From positions 1 through 40,911 of the forward strand of contig JAJZHH010000011.1 of the NCBI GenBank assembly GCA_021804595.1: a DNA stretch of 40,911 nucleotides. Direction: 5' to 3'. A program made the position numbers and the translations under genes. Below the pieces are notes generated by a model. It worked only from the letters and a program-made list of their open reading frames with translations, had not been told where the DNA came from and searched no databases. This document shows positions 10,103 to 17,283 of this stretch, piece by piece (the first letter of the stretch is position 1; each line of letters opens with the position of its first letter). The stretch is from Pseudomonadota bacterium. GTDB lineage: Bacteria > Pseudomonadota > Gammaproteobacteria > Burkholderiales > Burkholderiaceae_C.

Positions 10103-11334
10103 GGAACTAAGACCTCAATCAGGAGCCAGGCTGCTGCGATCGCGACTACTGCTTTCGGGACCAGTGCTTGGCGCTGCCAGACCTGGTTGAGGAGTGAAAG
10201 AGCCACCACAGTCACCAAGCCGATTGGTAGGCACATCAAGGCGCGTGGCGAAAAAGTCTCCGCGTAAAGTACACAGATCAGCGGAATCGCGACGAGCAAA
10301 AAAGCAGCCGAGATGACGCACAAGTTGACCAACTGCGTGGTTGCGGTACGCAAGCCGAGGACACGCAAGACATCGCGAGTCGGTTCATGGGCGCGTGTCA
10401 AGTCATATTGCAAACCGGCCACCTGGAACACGAGCGGGACGAGAATCAAAGATAGAAAGGCCACAGTCGGCTCGTGGCGCAGCGACTCCCACCGGCACAT
10501 GGCCCACGCGCCCGCGGGTGCTGCCGCCAAGAGACCAAGTGGCCAGCGTCGGCGCAGCTCCGCGCGCTCGCTCAGAAGACGAATGTTGATGAGCGCTACG
10601 TTGCGCCAGACTGGATTCCTTTCAGACAGACGAAAGAGATGGCGGGACGAACCCCATTGCACCCCTGATCGAGCAGGTACAGTGCGGGCCGACGGCAGGG
10701 CGCCGGCGAGCAGCGCCAATAGCAGGATCGCAGAGAGCCACTTCAGATCCGCGCCGAACTGGCGCGCTGCGAGCCCACCTATCTCGATTGAGAACATGAG
10801 CGCGAAACTGTATTTTTGCTTAGCCGCGGTCAACTGAAGCCAAGGAATCTGTAGTGCCAGCCCGACGATGACGGCGAGTGCCCAACCCCTCTGGGGCCAC
10901 GCTGGAGCCAGGGCGATCGTGATGATTGCCGCCCCGAACGGGAGAAAAATCGGGAGATCGACAACTCCTAGTGTGGCCAGGTCGACCGCGATCTTCAACC
11001 GGGCGTTTGCAGTGTGCAGGCACATGTATTGCCACGCCGAGCCACCGAATACCGCTTCCTTCTGCAGGGTTGTCCAAAGGAGCGCCACGGCAACGGTGCA
11101 TAGCCAGATGAGCGAGGACTGCACATGGCTGCCCCTGACGAGCAGTGCCAGCACAGGCGCCCCAAGCAGCCCGATCTGCTCAAACATCGGCATGAGGGTT
11201 GGTGAGAGCAATGCCAATGTCAACAGAACCACCTGCCAACGACGGCGCGCCAGACCGAAGGTCACTCGTCCGTAGTGCCGCAAACGGATGTTGGTCAATG
11301 GCGCCGATCGGGTCACGGATTGGTCGCGATTCAT
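10099..11334 (-). CDS. Polytopic membrane protein of unknown function (ABC-2 permease-like?)
   Basis: I do not recognise a family. The 411-residue protein has about ten to twelve hydrophobic segments, for example WQVVLLTLALLSPTLMPMF, VDLPIFLPFGAAIITIAL, WALAVIVGLALQIPWLQL, AFLSLILVPLVFQVAGL and LVNLCVISAAFLLVAIPLICV. A polar loop at roughly residues 220-265 contains SRHLFRLSERNPVWRN. The two-half layout, with a short polar stretch before the last helices, would fit an exporter permease, but no ATPase gene is present in the island. It overlaps the gene before and the gene after by 4 bp (ATGA). GC content is visibly lower than in surrounding DNA, which supports acquisition from elsewhere. Confidence 0.65.
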   Translation of the reverse strand: MNRDQSVTRSAPLTNIRLRHYGRVTFGLARRRWQVVLLTLALLSPTLMPMFEQIGLLGAPVLALLVRGSHVQSSLIWLCTVAVALLWTTLQKEAVFGGSAWQYMCLHTANARLKIAVDLATLGVVDLPIFLPFGAAIITIALAPAWPQRGWALAVIVGLALQIPWLQLTAAKQKYSFALMFSIEIGGLAARQFGADLKWLSAILLLALLAGALPSARTVPARSGVQWGSSRHLFRLSERNPVWRNVALINIRLLSERAELRRRWPLGLLAAAPAGAWAMCRWESLRHEPTVAFLSLILVPLVFQVAGLQYDLTRAHEPTRDVLRVLGLRTATTQLVNLCVISAAFLLVAIPLICVLYAETFSPRALMCLPIGLVTVVALSLLNQVWQRQALVPKAVVAIAAAWLLIEVLVP

Positions 11335-11840
11335 GCGCCAAGGAAATCAAAAATCGCCTGACTAGCGGTGGTCCACGTACGCGCGTCGTGGAAGATGTGG
11401 CCTTGCCCCTCAAGCGACACCAGTTTGCGGTGGTTCGGATCAGCTCGAACGTAGGCTTGCGCATCGTCGTAAGGCGAAATTTCATCCTGGGTTCCGTGAA
11501 CCAAAAGCGTTCGCGCTGCGCTCGGTGAGTGTGTCGGCGGGTTGCGTGGCTTTGCGTCGGCCGTTCCAAAAATTGATGGGTTCAGCACCGGACTCCAAAG
11601 CACGGCGGCAACGTCGCCACCGACGTGCTGGAGCGCATCGACAACCCCCAGGGCGGCCGAACTCGCTGCTATAAGGCAGACCCGACCCCATCCCCTCTCC
11701 CGAGCGCGACGGATCAGATGCAGCAGACGCGACGTTTCACGCCAGGGGCTGCCAGGGTCGGCTTGCGCTCGATACGACTGGCCGTGACCAGCACCGCCCG
11801 GGAGTTGAACAGCGATGCTTTTCCATCCCCGGCCATCGAG
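11331..11840 (-). pseudogene. Alpha/beta hydrolase, 5'-truncated by an IS remnant
   Basis: The surviving ~168 residues, from DGRGWKSIAVQLPG to IFDFLGA, hold the core of a small serine hydrolase: probable nucleophile in CLIAASSAALG (a loose nucleophile elbow), acid in LVHGTQDEISPYDDA, and base in EGQGHIFHD. The N-terminal strands and oxyanion segment that should precede GW are missing. Upstream of about 11840 the open frame continues to an ATG at 11936, but that stretch is antisense to the IS1634-type remnant and so is not native. The gene lacks its own start and promoter. Its stop overlaps the start of the membrane-protein gene. It may still be translated as a chimera. Confidence 0.68.
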
Positions 11841-11841
11841 C

Positions 11842-12139
11842 GCTAGCCCAACAGCAACTGCTGCGAATGATGGACGCGCTGATGGGCCCCGCGAGGCGAT
11901 CGGAGCCCGCGTGGCGGGCTTCGTCTGGACGCTCATCGACCAGTCTCACTGGTGTGCTACGACCCTGCCACTATCCGTGGCGCGTGCGTGAGCGAACAGA
12001 TCGGCGATGTGCGCCAATTCGGCATGGCCAAGGGGCGCCGTCGCTCGACTGGTCATGCTCGGCGTATTGCAGGCGGCTGAGGGCATGCCCGCCTGTCACG
12101 AGCTGTTCGGGGAGGGGCAGATCTCGGTGTCGCTAGTTA
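11842..12139 (+). mobile_element. IS1634-type transposase remnant (internal part, multiple frameshifts)
   Basis: Joining frames on the plus strand gives ALAQQQLLRMMDALMG, then REAIGARVAGFVWTLIDQS, then VCYDPATIRGACVSEQIGD, VRQFGMAKG, and VARLVMLGVLQAAEGMPACHELF. This follows the pattern LLRAMDAL...LIDQ.L.VVFYD.TTIR...SEQ.GDVRQFGMAKEG..RQFMLGVVQTAEGLP..HEVF known from IS1634/IS4-group DDE transposases (around the first catalytic Asp). At least three frameshifts separate the pieces, and both ends of the element are gone. It truncates the hydrolase on its left and abuts the right direct repeat at 12140. Confidence 0.75.
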
Positions 12140-12600
12140 GCGCTTCACGCGCGCGTCCACGCACTTGGGCCGCCTGGTGGAGAATCTATGCGCTACGCGT
12201 CGCGTGGTACCCGATGCTGCTGGCGCTTGCCGTGGCTGCTCCCGGCCAACTGCTTGAGCCGGTGCTGTCGTACCTCGGCGGACTGATCAGCTTGCGCGTG
12301 CTGGGCTGGCTTGGCGTCAATCCCTTGCATGACCTCGAACTCGGCGACGACGAGCCCGTGACGCGAACCGTCGTCGTGCTGCTCGCCAGCTTCGGGCTGA
12401 TCGCGCTCGGCATCGTCGTGGCTGGACAGTGTCTGCGCAGCCCGACCGTGTTCAGTACCGGCGCGGTGGTGGTGCTGGCCGTCGTCGGCAGCGGGCTGCG
12501 CTTGCGCGAAGCGCATGGCCGCTACTTGCTGCGCCTGCAGGACAGCCGGTCGGGTGGGGGCACCGGCGAGGATGACGCGTCAGCTGGCTCCTCGCGATGA
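12007..12600 (+). pseudogene. Right copy of the small membrane protein, fused to transposase debris
   Basis: The open frame begins in the IS1634-type remnant (MLGVLQAAEGMPACHELF) and runs without a stop into SRARPRTWAAWWRIYALRVAW, the body of the membrane protein also encoded at 8286-8795. After residue 57 of the chimera the two proteins are identical at the amino-acid level; I saw only one nucleotide difference (12174, C for T). The native start and promoter were lost when the IS fragment joined at 12140, so it is a pseudogene or an accidental chimera. A downstream internal start would remove the first membrane segment's charged flank. Confidence 0.65.
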
Positions 12601-12829
12601 GGCGTTCCGGTCTTGCGCCGCCCGCTCCTCGGCAACCTGCCGGTTGTGCTCGAGTTGCGCAAGCGGATGGCGCAGCGCGACCATCGACACCATCAGCGCA
12701 CTTTGCAAGGCGGCCGCTGAGCCAGCGGCAAGGTGGAAAGCCAGGAACCCGGCGGCCAAGGCCGCCAATAGCGCGATGCCCGCTGCCGTCGTGGCCGGCG
12801 ACAGCGTGGTGCGTGGCGTGAATCGGTTC
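12140..12829. repeat. Right copy of the ~700-bp direct repeat
   Basis: This 690-bp block matches 8323-9030. On its left it abuts the IS1634-type remnant. On its right the convergent gene continues unbroken to its start, so this copy keeps the native right flank, while the left copy keeps the native left flank. Confidence 0.92.
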
Positions 12830-12987
12830 ACCCACCACAGAAACGCGGCCAGCGCGTCGAGCACGAAAGCCACCTCGGCGAACTGGATCGTCGCGGCGGC
12901 AAAGTGGCCGCCGATCAGCGCAGCGAGCGACAGCAGGCCGCCGTAGTAGCCGAGGCGCGGCCAGCAGCGTGGCGGGATCCGGGGCAT
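12580..12987 (-). CDS. Small membrane protein of unknown function, possibly frameshifted at its 5' end
   Basis: I do not recognise the family. The open frame from ATG 12985-12987 gives 135 residues (MPRIPPRCW...) with hydrophobic segments YYGGLLSLAALIGGHFAA, FAEVAFVLDALAAFLWWV and TTAAGIALLAALAAGFLAFHLAAG. A polar, charged tail follows (QLEHNRQVAEERAAQDRN). A better start, ATG at 13070 behind AAAGGAA, opens MRTPATNALCNAAFANSRR and stops after 19 codons in another frame. One base change in length near 13030-13050 would join it to this frame, so the gene is probably frameshifted or the sequence has an error. Its end overlaps the convergent gene by 21 bp, and a truncated second copy lies at 8775-9030. 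Confidence 0.6.
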   Translation of the reverse strand: MPRIPPRCWPRLGYYGGLLSLAALIGGHFAAATIQFAEVAFVLDALAAFLWWVNRFTPRTTLSPATTAAGIALLAALAAGFLAFHLAAGSAAALQSALMVSMVALRHPLAQLEHNRQVAEERAAQDRNASSRGAS

Positions 12988-13088
12988 CGGGCGCCTGCTG
13001 TCGTGCCGCGTCAGCGCCGACTGTTCGCGAACGCCGCGTTGCACAAGGCGTTGGTGGCCGGTGTTCGCATGGGATTTCCTTTCGTGGG

Positions 13089-13180
13089 TCCAGAATCGAT
13101 GAAACGTTCGATGCGAGGCCGTGCACCTCCAGCCCGCCAGCGTGTTGATCCTGTTGTCCGACGAAAGTTTCATCGTGGAC
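13089..13180. promoter_or_regulatory. Widely spaced inverted repeat upstream of the minus-strand gene
   Basis: Arms CGATGAAACGTTCGATG (13097-13113) and CGACGAAAGTTTCATCG (13159-13175) are inverted copies matching at 14 of 17 positions. A further GTCCA/TGGAC pair lies outside them and 45 bases between. The block is just upstream of the likely native start (13070) of the minus-strand gene and 130 bp before the sigma-54 promoter. It may be a pair of operator sites or a looping element; the binder is unknown. Confidence 0.45.
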
Positions 13181-13201
13181 GACGCCGCGGTGGCAGCCCC
13201 G

Positions 13202-13223
13202 CAGTGGCGGAATTCCGCCACTG
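13202..13223. promoter_or_regulatory. 22-bp perfect palindrome, probable enhancer site for the DctD-like regulator
   Basis: CAGTGGCGG-AATT-CCGCCACTG is a perfect dyad. Its centre lies about 120 bp upstream of the start site predicted from the sigma-54 promoter at 13307-13322, a normal distance for an NtrC-family enhancer. The only NtrC-family regulator in the window is encoded six genes downstream in the same cluster. Confidence 0.65.
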
Positions 13224-13306
13224 GGGATCGGGTCGTGTCACGCCTTTCGCCGCCGCGGCGCGGCCGTCGCGCGCCGGGCCAGGGTGCGGGTGTCGCGCGG
13301 CGCGGG

Positions 13307-13322
13307 TGGCACGGAGCTTGCT
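13307..13322 (+). promoter_or_regulatory. Sigma-54 (-24/-12) promoter of the ABC transporter operon
   Basis: TGGCACG at 13307-13313, then four bases, then TTGCT at 13318-13322 matches the sigma-54 consensus TGGCACG-N4-TTGCW without a mismatch. Transcription would start near 13333, leaving a leader of about 84 bases before the substrate-binding protein start at 13417. An AAGGAG ribosome site is at 13405-13410. Confidence 0.82.
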
Positions 13323-13416
13323 GACCGATGCCGGCAGTCGCGGCGCAGCGGCTGCGCGACGATGACCGCGCGGCCGATGCAGCCGGCGGCTTCCCCCACC
13401 CCACAAGGAGACACTG

Positions 13417-14655
13417 ATGCGTGATCGCAAGCCCCTGTTCGTGAAACTCGCCGCCGTCGCGGCCGCCATGGCCTGTGCCGCGGCGCAGGCGGCGCCGGCC
13501 CCGGCGCAAATCAAGATCGGCACGCTGTACGCCAGCAGCGGCCCGTTTGCCGTAGCTTCGCAAAGCGAGTTCGCGGGCCTCAAGTTCTGGGCCGGGCTGG
13601 TCAACAAGGACGGCGGCGTGTTCGTCAAGGCCTACGGCAAGAAGATCCCGGTGAAGATCGTCGCCTACGACGACCAGAGCTCGACGACGACGGCCACGAC
13701 GCTGTACAACCAGCTGATCACGCAGGACAAGGTCGACCTGCTGGTGTCGGACTTCGGTTCGGTGCTGACTTCGGTGGCGATTCCGCTGGCCGCCGAACAC
13801 AAGATGCTGCTGATCGACCCGACCGGCTCGGGCGCCAACTTCTTCACCTCGAAGACCGACTACCTGGCCGACGTCAGCATCCCGTCGTCGCAGGTCTGGC
13901 CGGTGCCGCTGGCCAACTACCTGATCCAGCAGAAAATCAAGCGCGTCGCGATCGTTTACGGCGCCAACGACTTCGACGCCTCGCAAGCGCAGACGCTGAA
14001 GGACGTGCTCGCGAAGGCGGGAGTCAAGCCGGTCTACGACCACGGCGTGCCGACCACCGAGTCGAACTACACCATCCTGCTGCACACGGTCGCGGCCAGC
14101 CGCCCCGACGCGGTGCTCGAGTTCGGCTACGCGCCCAACGACATCGCGTTCCTGAAGGCGCTGTCGCAGAGCGGTTTGCACTTCAACATGGTGTTCAGCG
14201 TGTTCCCGGGCCAGCTGATGAACCTGCTGGTGAAGAACGTCGGCACCAAGGCGCTGGCCTACACCTACACCTATCCGACGCCGCCGCTGGTCAGCTACGA
14301 CAAGGTCGACTACGGCATGAACACCGCGCAGTTCACGCAGGCGTTCGCCGCGGCCAGCAAGCAGCAGCCGAACTTCCTCGATTGCGCCGGTTACAACGCC
14401 GGGCTGATCATGCAGAAGATGCTCGGCATGGCGCCGAAGTTCGCGCAGGGTGACTTCCACCAGGCGCTGCTCGACATGTCGGGCAAGACGACGACGCTGC
14501 AAGGCCCGTTCCGCATCAACGCCAACGGCGCCCAGCTCGGCCAGCCGTTCCCGGTGGCGCAGATGGTGCCGCAGGGCAACGACCTGAAGCTGGTCATCGT
14601 CTACCCGCAGGACAAGGCCACCGGCAAAGCCGTCTACCCGGCGCCGAAGTCCTGA
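13417..14655 (+). CDS. ABC transporter periplasmic substrate-binding protein (LIV/HAAT type)
   Basis: This 412-residue protein captures the solute for the ABC importer encoded downstream. A signal peptide covers residues 1-25 (hydrophobic LAAVAAAMACAAAQA, cleavage likely before APAP). The mature part begins QIKIGTLYASSGPFA, the usual opening of type I periplasmic binding proteins of the Leu/Ile/Val group, and shows KIVAYDDQSSTTTATTLYNQLITQDKVDLLV. The ligand cannot be read from sequence; HAAT relatives bind amino acids, amides, urea or aromatic and organic acids. Control by a DctB/DctD-type pair (same cluster) and sigma-54 hints at an organic acid, as an inference. It is the first gene of the operon, with AAGGAG before ATG. 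Confidence 0.92.
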   Translation: MRDRKPLFVKLAAVAAAMACAAAQAAPAPAQIKIGTLYASSGPFAVASQSEFAGLKFWAGLVNKDGGVFVKAYGKKIPVKIVAYDDQSSTTTATTLYNQLITQDKVDLLVSDFGSVLTSVAIPLAAEHKMLLIDPTGSGANFFTSKTDYLADVSIPSSQVWPVPLANYLIQQKIKRVAIVYGANDFDASQAQTLKDVLAKAGVKPVYDHGVPTTESNYTILLHTVAASRPDAVLEFGYAPNDIAFLKALSQSGLHFNMVFSVFPGQLMNLLVKNVGTKALAYTYTYPTPPLVSYDKVDYGMNTAQFTQAFAAASKQQPNFLDCAGYNAGLIMQKMLGMAPKFAQGDFHQALLDMSGKTTTLQGPFRINANGAQLGQPFPVAQMVPQGNDLKLVIVYPQDKATGKAVYPAPKS

Positions 14656-14707
14656 GCGGCAACGCCGCCGGGCCGGCTGCCTTGTGGCCGCCGGCCCATC
14701 CCCCGCG

Positions 14708-14739
14708 CAACGGCGGGCCGCGTCGCGGCCCCGCCGTTG
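14708..14739 (+). other. Intercistronic hairpin between binding-protein and permease genes
   Basis: CAACGGCGGGCCGCG and CGCGGCCCCGCCGTTG form a stem of about 15 bp with one bulged base and almost no loop. There is no T-run. Such hairpins after the first gene of ABC operons commonly protect the binding-protein mRNA or partly stop transcription, giving more binding protein than permease; that role is inferred here. Confidence 0.5.
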
Positions 14740-14768
14740 GTGTGTGATTCCCCGCGCGAGGAAGCATC

Positions 14769-15650
14769 GTGGAACTCTTCGAATACGCCGTGATCGGCGG
14801 AATTCTGTACGGGATTTTCTTCAGCCTGGTCGGACTCGGGCTGAACCTGATTTTCGGCGTCATGCGCATCATCAACCTCGCGCACGGCCAGTTCATCGTG
14901 CTCGGCGCGTATTGCGCCTGGCTGTTGAGCAGCCACTACGGGCTCAACCCGCTGTGGGGCGCGGCGCTGGCGGTGGCTGGCGCGGTGGTGCTCGGCTGGC
15001 CGCTGTACCGCGCGGTGGTGCCGCGCCTGCAGCGCAGCGCCGACCCCGAGATGCTGTCGTTCATCCTGTTCTTCGGCGTCGGCCAGATCCTCGAGTCGCT
15101 GACCGTGCTGGGCTTCGGCGCCGACCAGCGCTCGCTGCCCGACGACGCGCTGGGCAGCGGCAACCTCGGCGTGTTCGGCCAGCAGTTCCCCGACAGCTGG
15201 TGGTGGGCGGCCGGCTTCAGCGTCGCGGCGATGGTCGCGCTGTGGTTCTACTTCACGCGCACCCGCCCCGGTTACGCGACGCGCGCGGTGATGGCCAACC
15301 GCGAGGAAGCGCTGGCCACCGGCATCGACGTGCACCGCGTCTCGGCGATCGCCTTCGTCGCCGGGCTAGCGCTGGCCGGCATCGCCGGCGTGTTCGTTCC
15401 CTATCTGCTCGGCTCGGTGTCGCCCGACCTCGGCGGCGGCCTGACGACGACCGCGTTCGCCATCGTCATCATCGGCGCGCTGGGCAACCCGCTGGGCACC
15501 ATCGTCGGCGGGCTGGTGTTCGGTCTGGGCACGATGTTGATGCAGACCTATTACGCATCGTGGTCGAACGTGGTGCCGTACGCGCTGCTGCTGGCCATCG
15601 TGCTGGTGAGGCCGACCGGCCTGCTCGGAAAGGCGGTGCGCCATGCTTGA
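14769..15650 (+). CDS. ABC transporter permease, LivH type
   Basis: The 293-residue inner-membrane permease has the typical LivH opening (ELFEYAVIGGILYGIFFSLVGLGLNLIFGVM, then IINLAHGQFIVLGAY) and several membrane helices. The cytoplasmic EAA-like loop is around TRAVMANREEALATGIDVHRV, and the ending is LLLAIVLVRPTGLLGKAVRHA. With the LivM-type partner it forms the transport channel. It begins with GTG at 14769 behind GAGGAAG. Its last 8 bp overlap the next gene, so they are translationally coupled. Confidence 0.92.
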   Translation: MELFEYAVIGGILYGIFFSLVGLGLNLIFGVMRIINLAHGQFIVLGAYCAWLLSSHYGLNPLWGAALAVAGAVVLGWPLYRAVVPRLQRSADPEMLSFILFFGVGQILESLTVLGFGADQRSLPDDALGSGNLGVFGQQFPDSWWWAAGFSVAAMVALWFYFTRTRPGYATRAVMANREEALATGIDVHRVSAIAFVAGLALAGIAGVFVPYLLGSVSPDLGGGLTTTAFAIVIIGALGNPLGTIVGGLVFGLGTMLMQTYYASWSNVVPYALLLAIVLVRPTGLLGKAVRHA

Positions 15651-16584
15651 TCCACGAACTTCCCTGTTGCGCCGCGCGCGTCCCGGCGCCATCGTCGTCG
15701 CGCTGCTCGCGATCGCTTTCCTCGGCCTGCCGCACGTCTACGGCAACCTGTCGCTGCTGTTCACGCTGATGACCTTCGTCGTGCTGGCGCAGGGGCTGAA
15801 CCTGCTGTACGGTTTCACCGGCTATCTGCCGTTCGGCTACGTCGGTTTCTTCGGCTGCGGCGCCTACGGCACTTCGCTGCTGGTGCTGCACACGCAGTGG
15901 CCGGTGCTGCTGTGCGTGCTCGGCGGCGCCGCCGCGTCGGTGCTGATGGCGCTGGTGCTGGGGCCGCTGCTGCGGCTGTCGGGGGCCTATTTCTCGATCG
16001 CCAGCCTGGCGGCGTCGCAGATCCTGTTCTTCGTCGTCTCCAACCCGAACCTGGCCGATGTCACCGGCGGCCCCTACGGGCTGAAGATCGAGCGCGTGTT
16101 CGCGCCACACGTCAGCTACGACGCGATGCTCGGCGTGCTGCTGCTGGCCGCGGCGATCGCCGCGTATTTCCGCTCGTCGCGCTTCGGCCTCGCCTTGCGC
16201 GCGATGAAGCAGGACGCGATCAGCGCCGAGATGGCCGGCATCGACGTCGTGCGCCTGCGCCTGCTGGTGTGGCTGCTGTCGGCGCTGGTCGCCGGGCTGG
16301 CCGGCGGCGTCTACGCGTGGAACCTGTCGGTGTTCTACCCCGACGCGGTGTTCACGCTGCAGATCTCGGTGTTCGCGATCGTGTTCGCGCTGTTCGGCGG
16401 CGTCGGCACGGTGCTCGGGCCGATGATCGGCGCGGCGCTGCTGTACTCGCTGTACTCGGCCATCGGCGTGTCGTCGCCGCAGTATTTCCAGCTGATCTAC
16501 GGTGCGCTGATCGTCGCGCTGGTGCTGTTCCTTCCAGGCGGCGTGCTGTCGCTGTTCACCCGGCGGGGGATCGATGTCTACTGA
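15643..16584 (+). CDS. ABC transporter permease, LivM type
   Basis: The 313-residue protein is the second membrane subunit of the importer. LivM features include VVLAQGLNLLYGFTGYLPFGYVGFFGCGAY near residue 45, the cytoplasmic coupling loop SSRFGLALRAMKQDAISAEMAGIDVVRLR, and the C-terminal LPGGVLSLFTRRG. It overlaps the LivH-type gene by 8 bp and the first ATPase gene by 11 bp. Its length fits HAAT-family LivM proteins without the N-terminal extension of the E. coli protein. Confidence 0.92.
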   Translation: MLDPRTSLLRRARPGAIVVALLAIAFLGLPHVYGNLSLLFTLMTFVVLAQGLNLLYGFTGYLPFGYVGFFGCGAYGTSLLVLHTQWPVLLCVLGGAAASVLMALVLGPLLRLSGAYFSIASLAASQILFFVVSNPNLADVTGGPYGLKIERVFAPHVSYDAMLGVLLLAAAIAAYFRSSRFGLALRAMKQDAISAEMAGIDVVRLRLLVWLLSALVAGLAGGVYAWNLSVFYPDAVFTLQISVFAIVFALFGGVGTVLGPMIGAALLYSLYSAIGVSSPQYFQLIYGALIVALVLFLPGGVLSLFTRRGIDVY

Positions 16585-17278
16585 ACTGTTGCGCCTGAGC
16601 GGAGTGCGCAAGCGCTTCGGCGGTTTCGTCGTCCTCAACGACGTCAGTTTCGCGGTCGCCGCCGGCGAGATCGTCGGCCTCGTCGGACCCAACGGTTCGG
16701 GCAAGACGACGACGATCAACGTGATTTCAGGTCTGTTGCGCGACGATGGTGGCAGCATCGTGTTCGACGGGCAGGACGTCGGCGCGCTGCCGGTGCACCG
16801 GCGCGCGCGCCTGGGCATCAACCGCACCTTCCAGGTGCCGAAGGTGTTCCGCGACATGAGCGTGCGCGAGAACATCGAGGTTGCCGCGCATGCCGGCCGG
16901 CTGCAGCCGGGGCAGGTCGACGCGATCCTCGACGAGATCGGCCTGGCGCGCGTGGCCGGGCAGATCGCCGGCTCGCTGACCGCGAACCAGCAAAAGCTGC
17001 TCGACCTCGGCCGCGCGCTGGCGACGAGCCCGAAGCTGCTGCTGGTCGACGAGATCGGCGCCGGGCTGAACCCGGCCGAACTCGGCGCGATCGCGACGCT
17101 GCTGGAAAAGCTCGCGGCGCGCGGCATCGCGATGATCGTCGTCGAGCACCTGCTCGATTTCCTCAACCGCATCACCGAGCGCGTCATCGTGCTCGGCGCC
17201 GGACGCATGTTGTTCGAAGGCGCGCTCGAAGCGGCGTCGCGCGAACCCGAGGTCGTCGCGGCCTTCTTCGGAGGTTGA
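16574..17278 (+). CDS. ABC transporter ATP-binding protein, LivG type
   Basis: The 234-residue ATPase powers the importer. Walker A is GPNGSGKTTTINVISG, the Q-loop region is RTFQVPKVF, Walker B is LLLVDEIGAGLNPAE, and the H-loop is IVVEHLLDFL. Two motifs differ from the usual LivG: the ABC signature reads LTANQQK where LSYGQQR is expected, and DEIGAGL stands where DEPAAGL is normal. The Glu after the Walker B Asp is kept, so hydrolysis is plausible, perhaps with most turnover at the site completed by the LivF-type partner. It overlaps the LivM-type gene by 11 bp. Confidence 0.9.
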   Translation: MSTELLRLSGVRKRFGGFVVLNDVSFAVAAGEIVGLVGPNGSGKTTTINVISGLLRDDGGSIVFDGQDVGALPVHRRARLGINRTFQVPKVFRDMSVRENIEVAAHAGRLQPGQVDAILDEIGLARVAGQIAGSLTANQQKLLDLGRALATSPKLLLVDEIGAGLNPAELGAIATLLEKLAARGIAMIVVEHLLDFLNRITERVIVLGAGRMLFEGALEAASREPEVVAAFFGG

Positions 17279-17283
17279 ACGAA

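Noticed and set aside
11331-11936. Alpha/beta hydrolase taken as intact from ATG 11936
   Set aside because: The first ~32 codons are antisense to the IS1634-type remnant and lack the N-terminal hydrolase strands, so the gene is truncated.
11867-12136. Short frame opening LLRMMDALMG, superficially like eukaryotic LUC7 N-termini
   Set aside because: The likeness ends after a few residues, and the segment is better explained as part of a frameshifted IS1634-type transposase.
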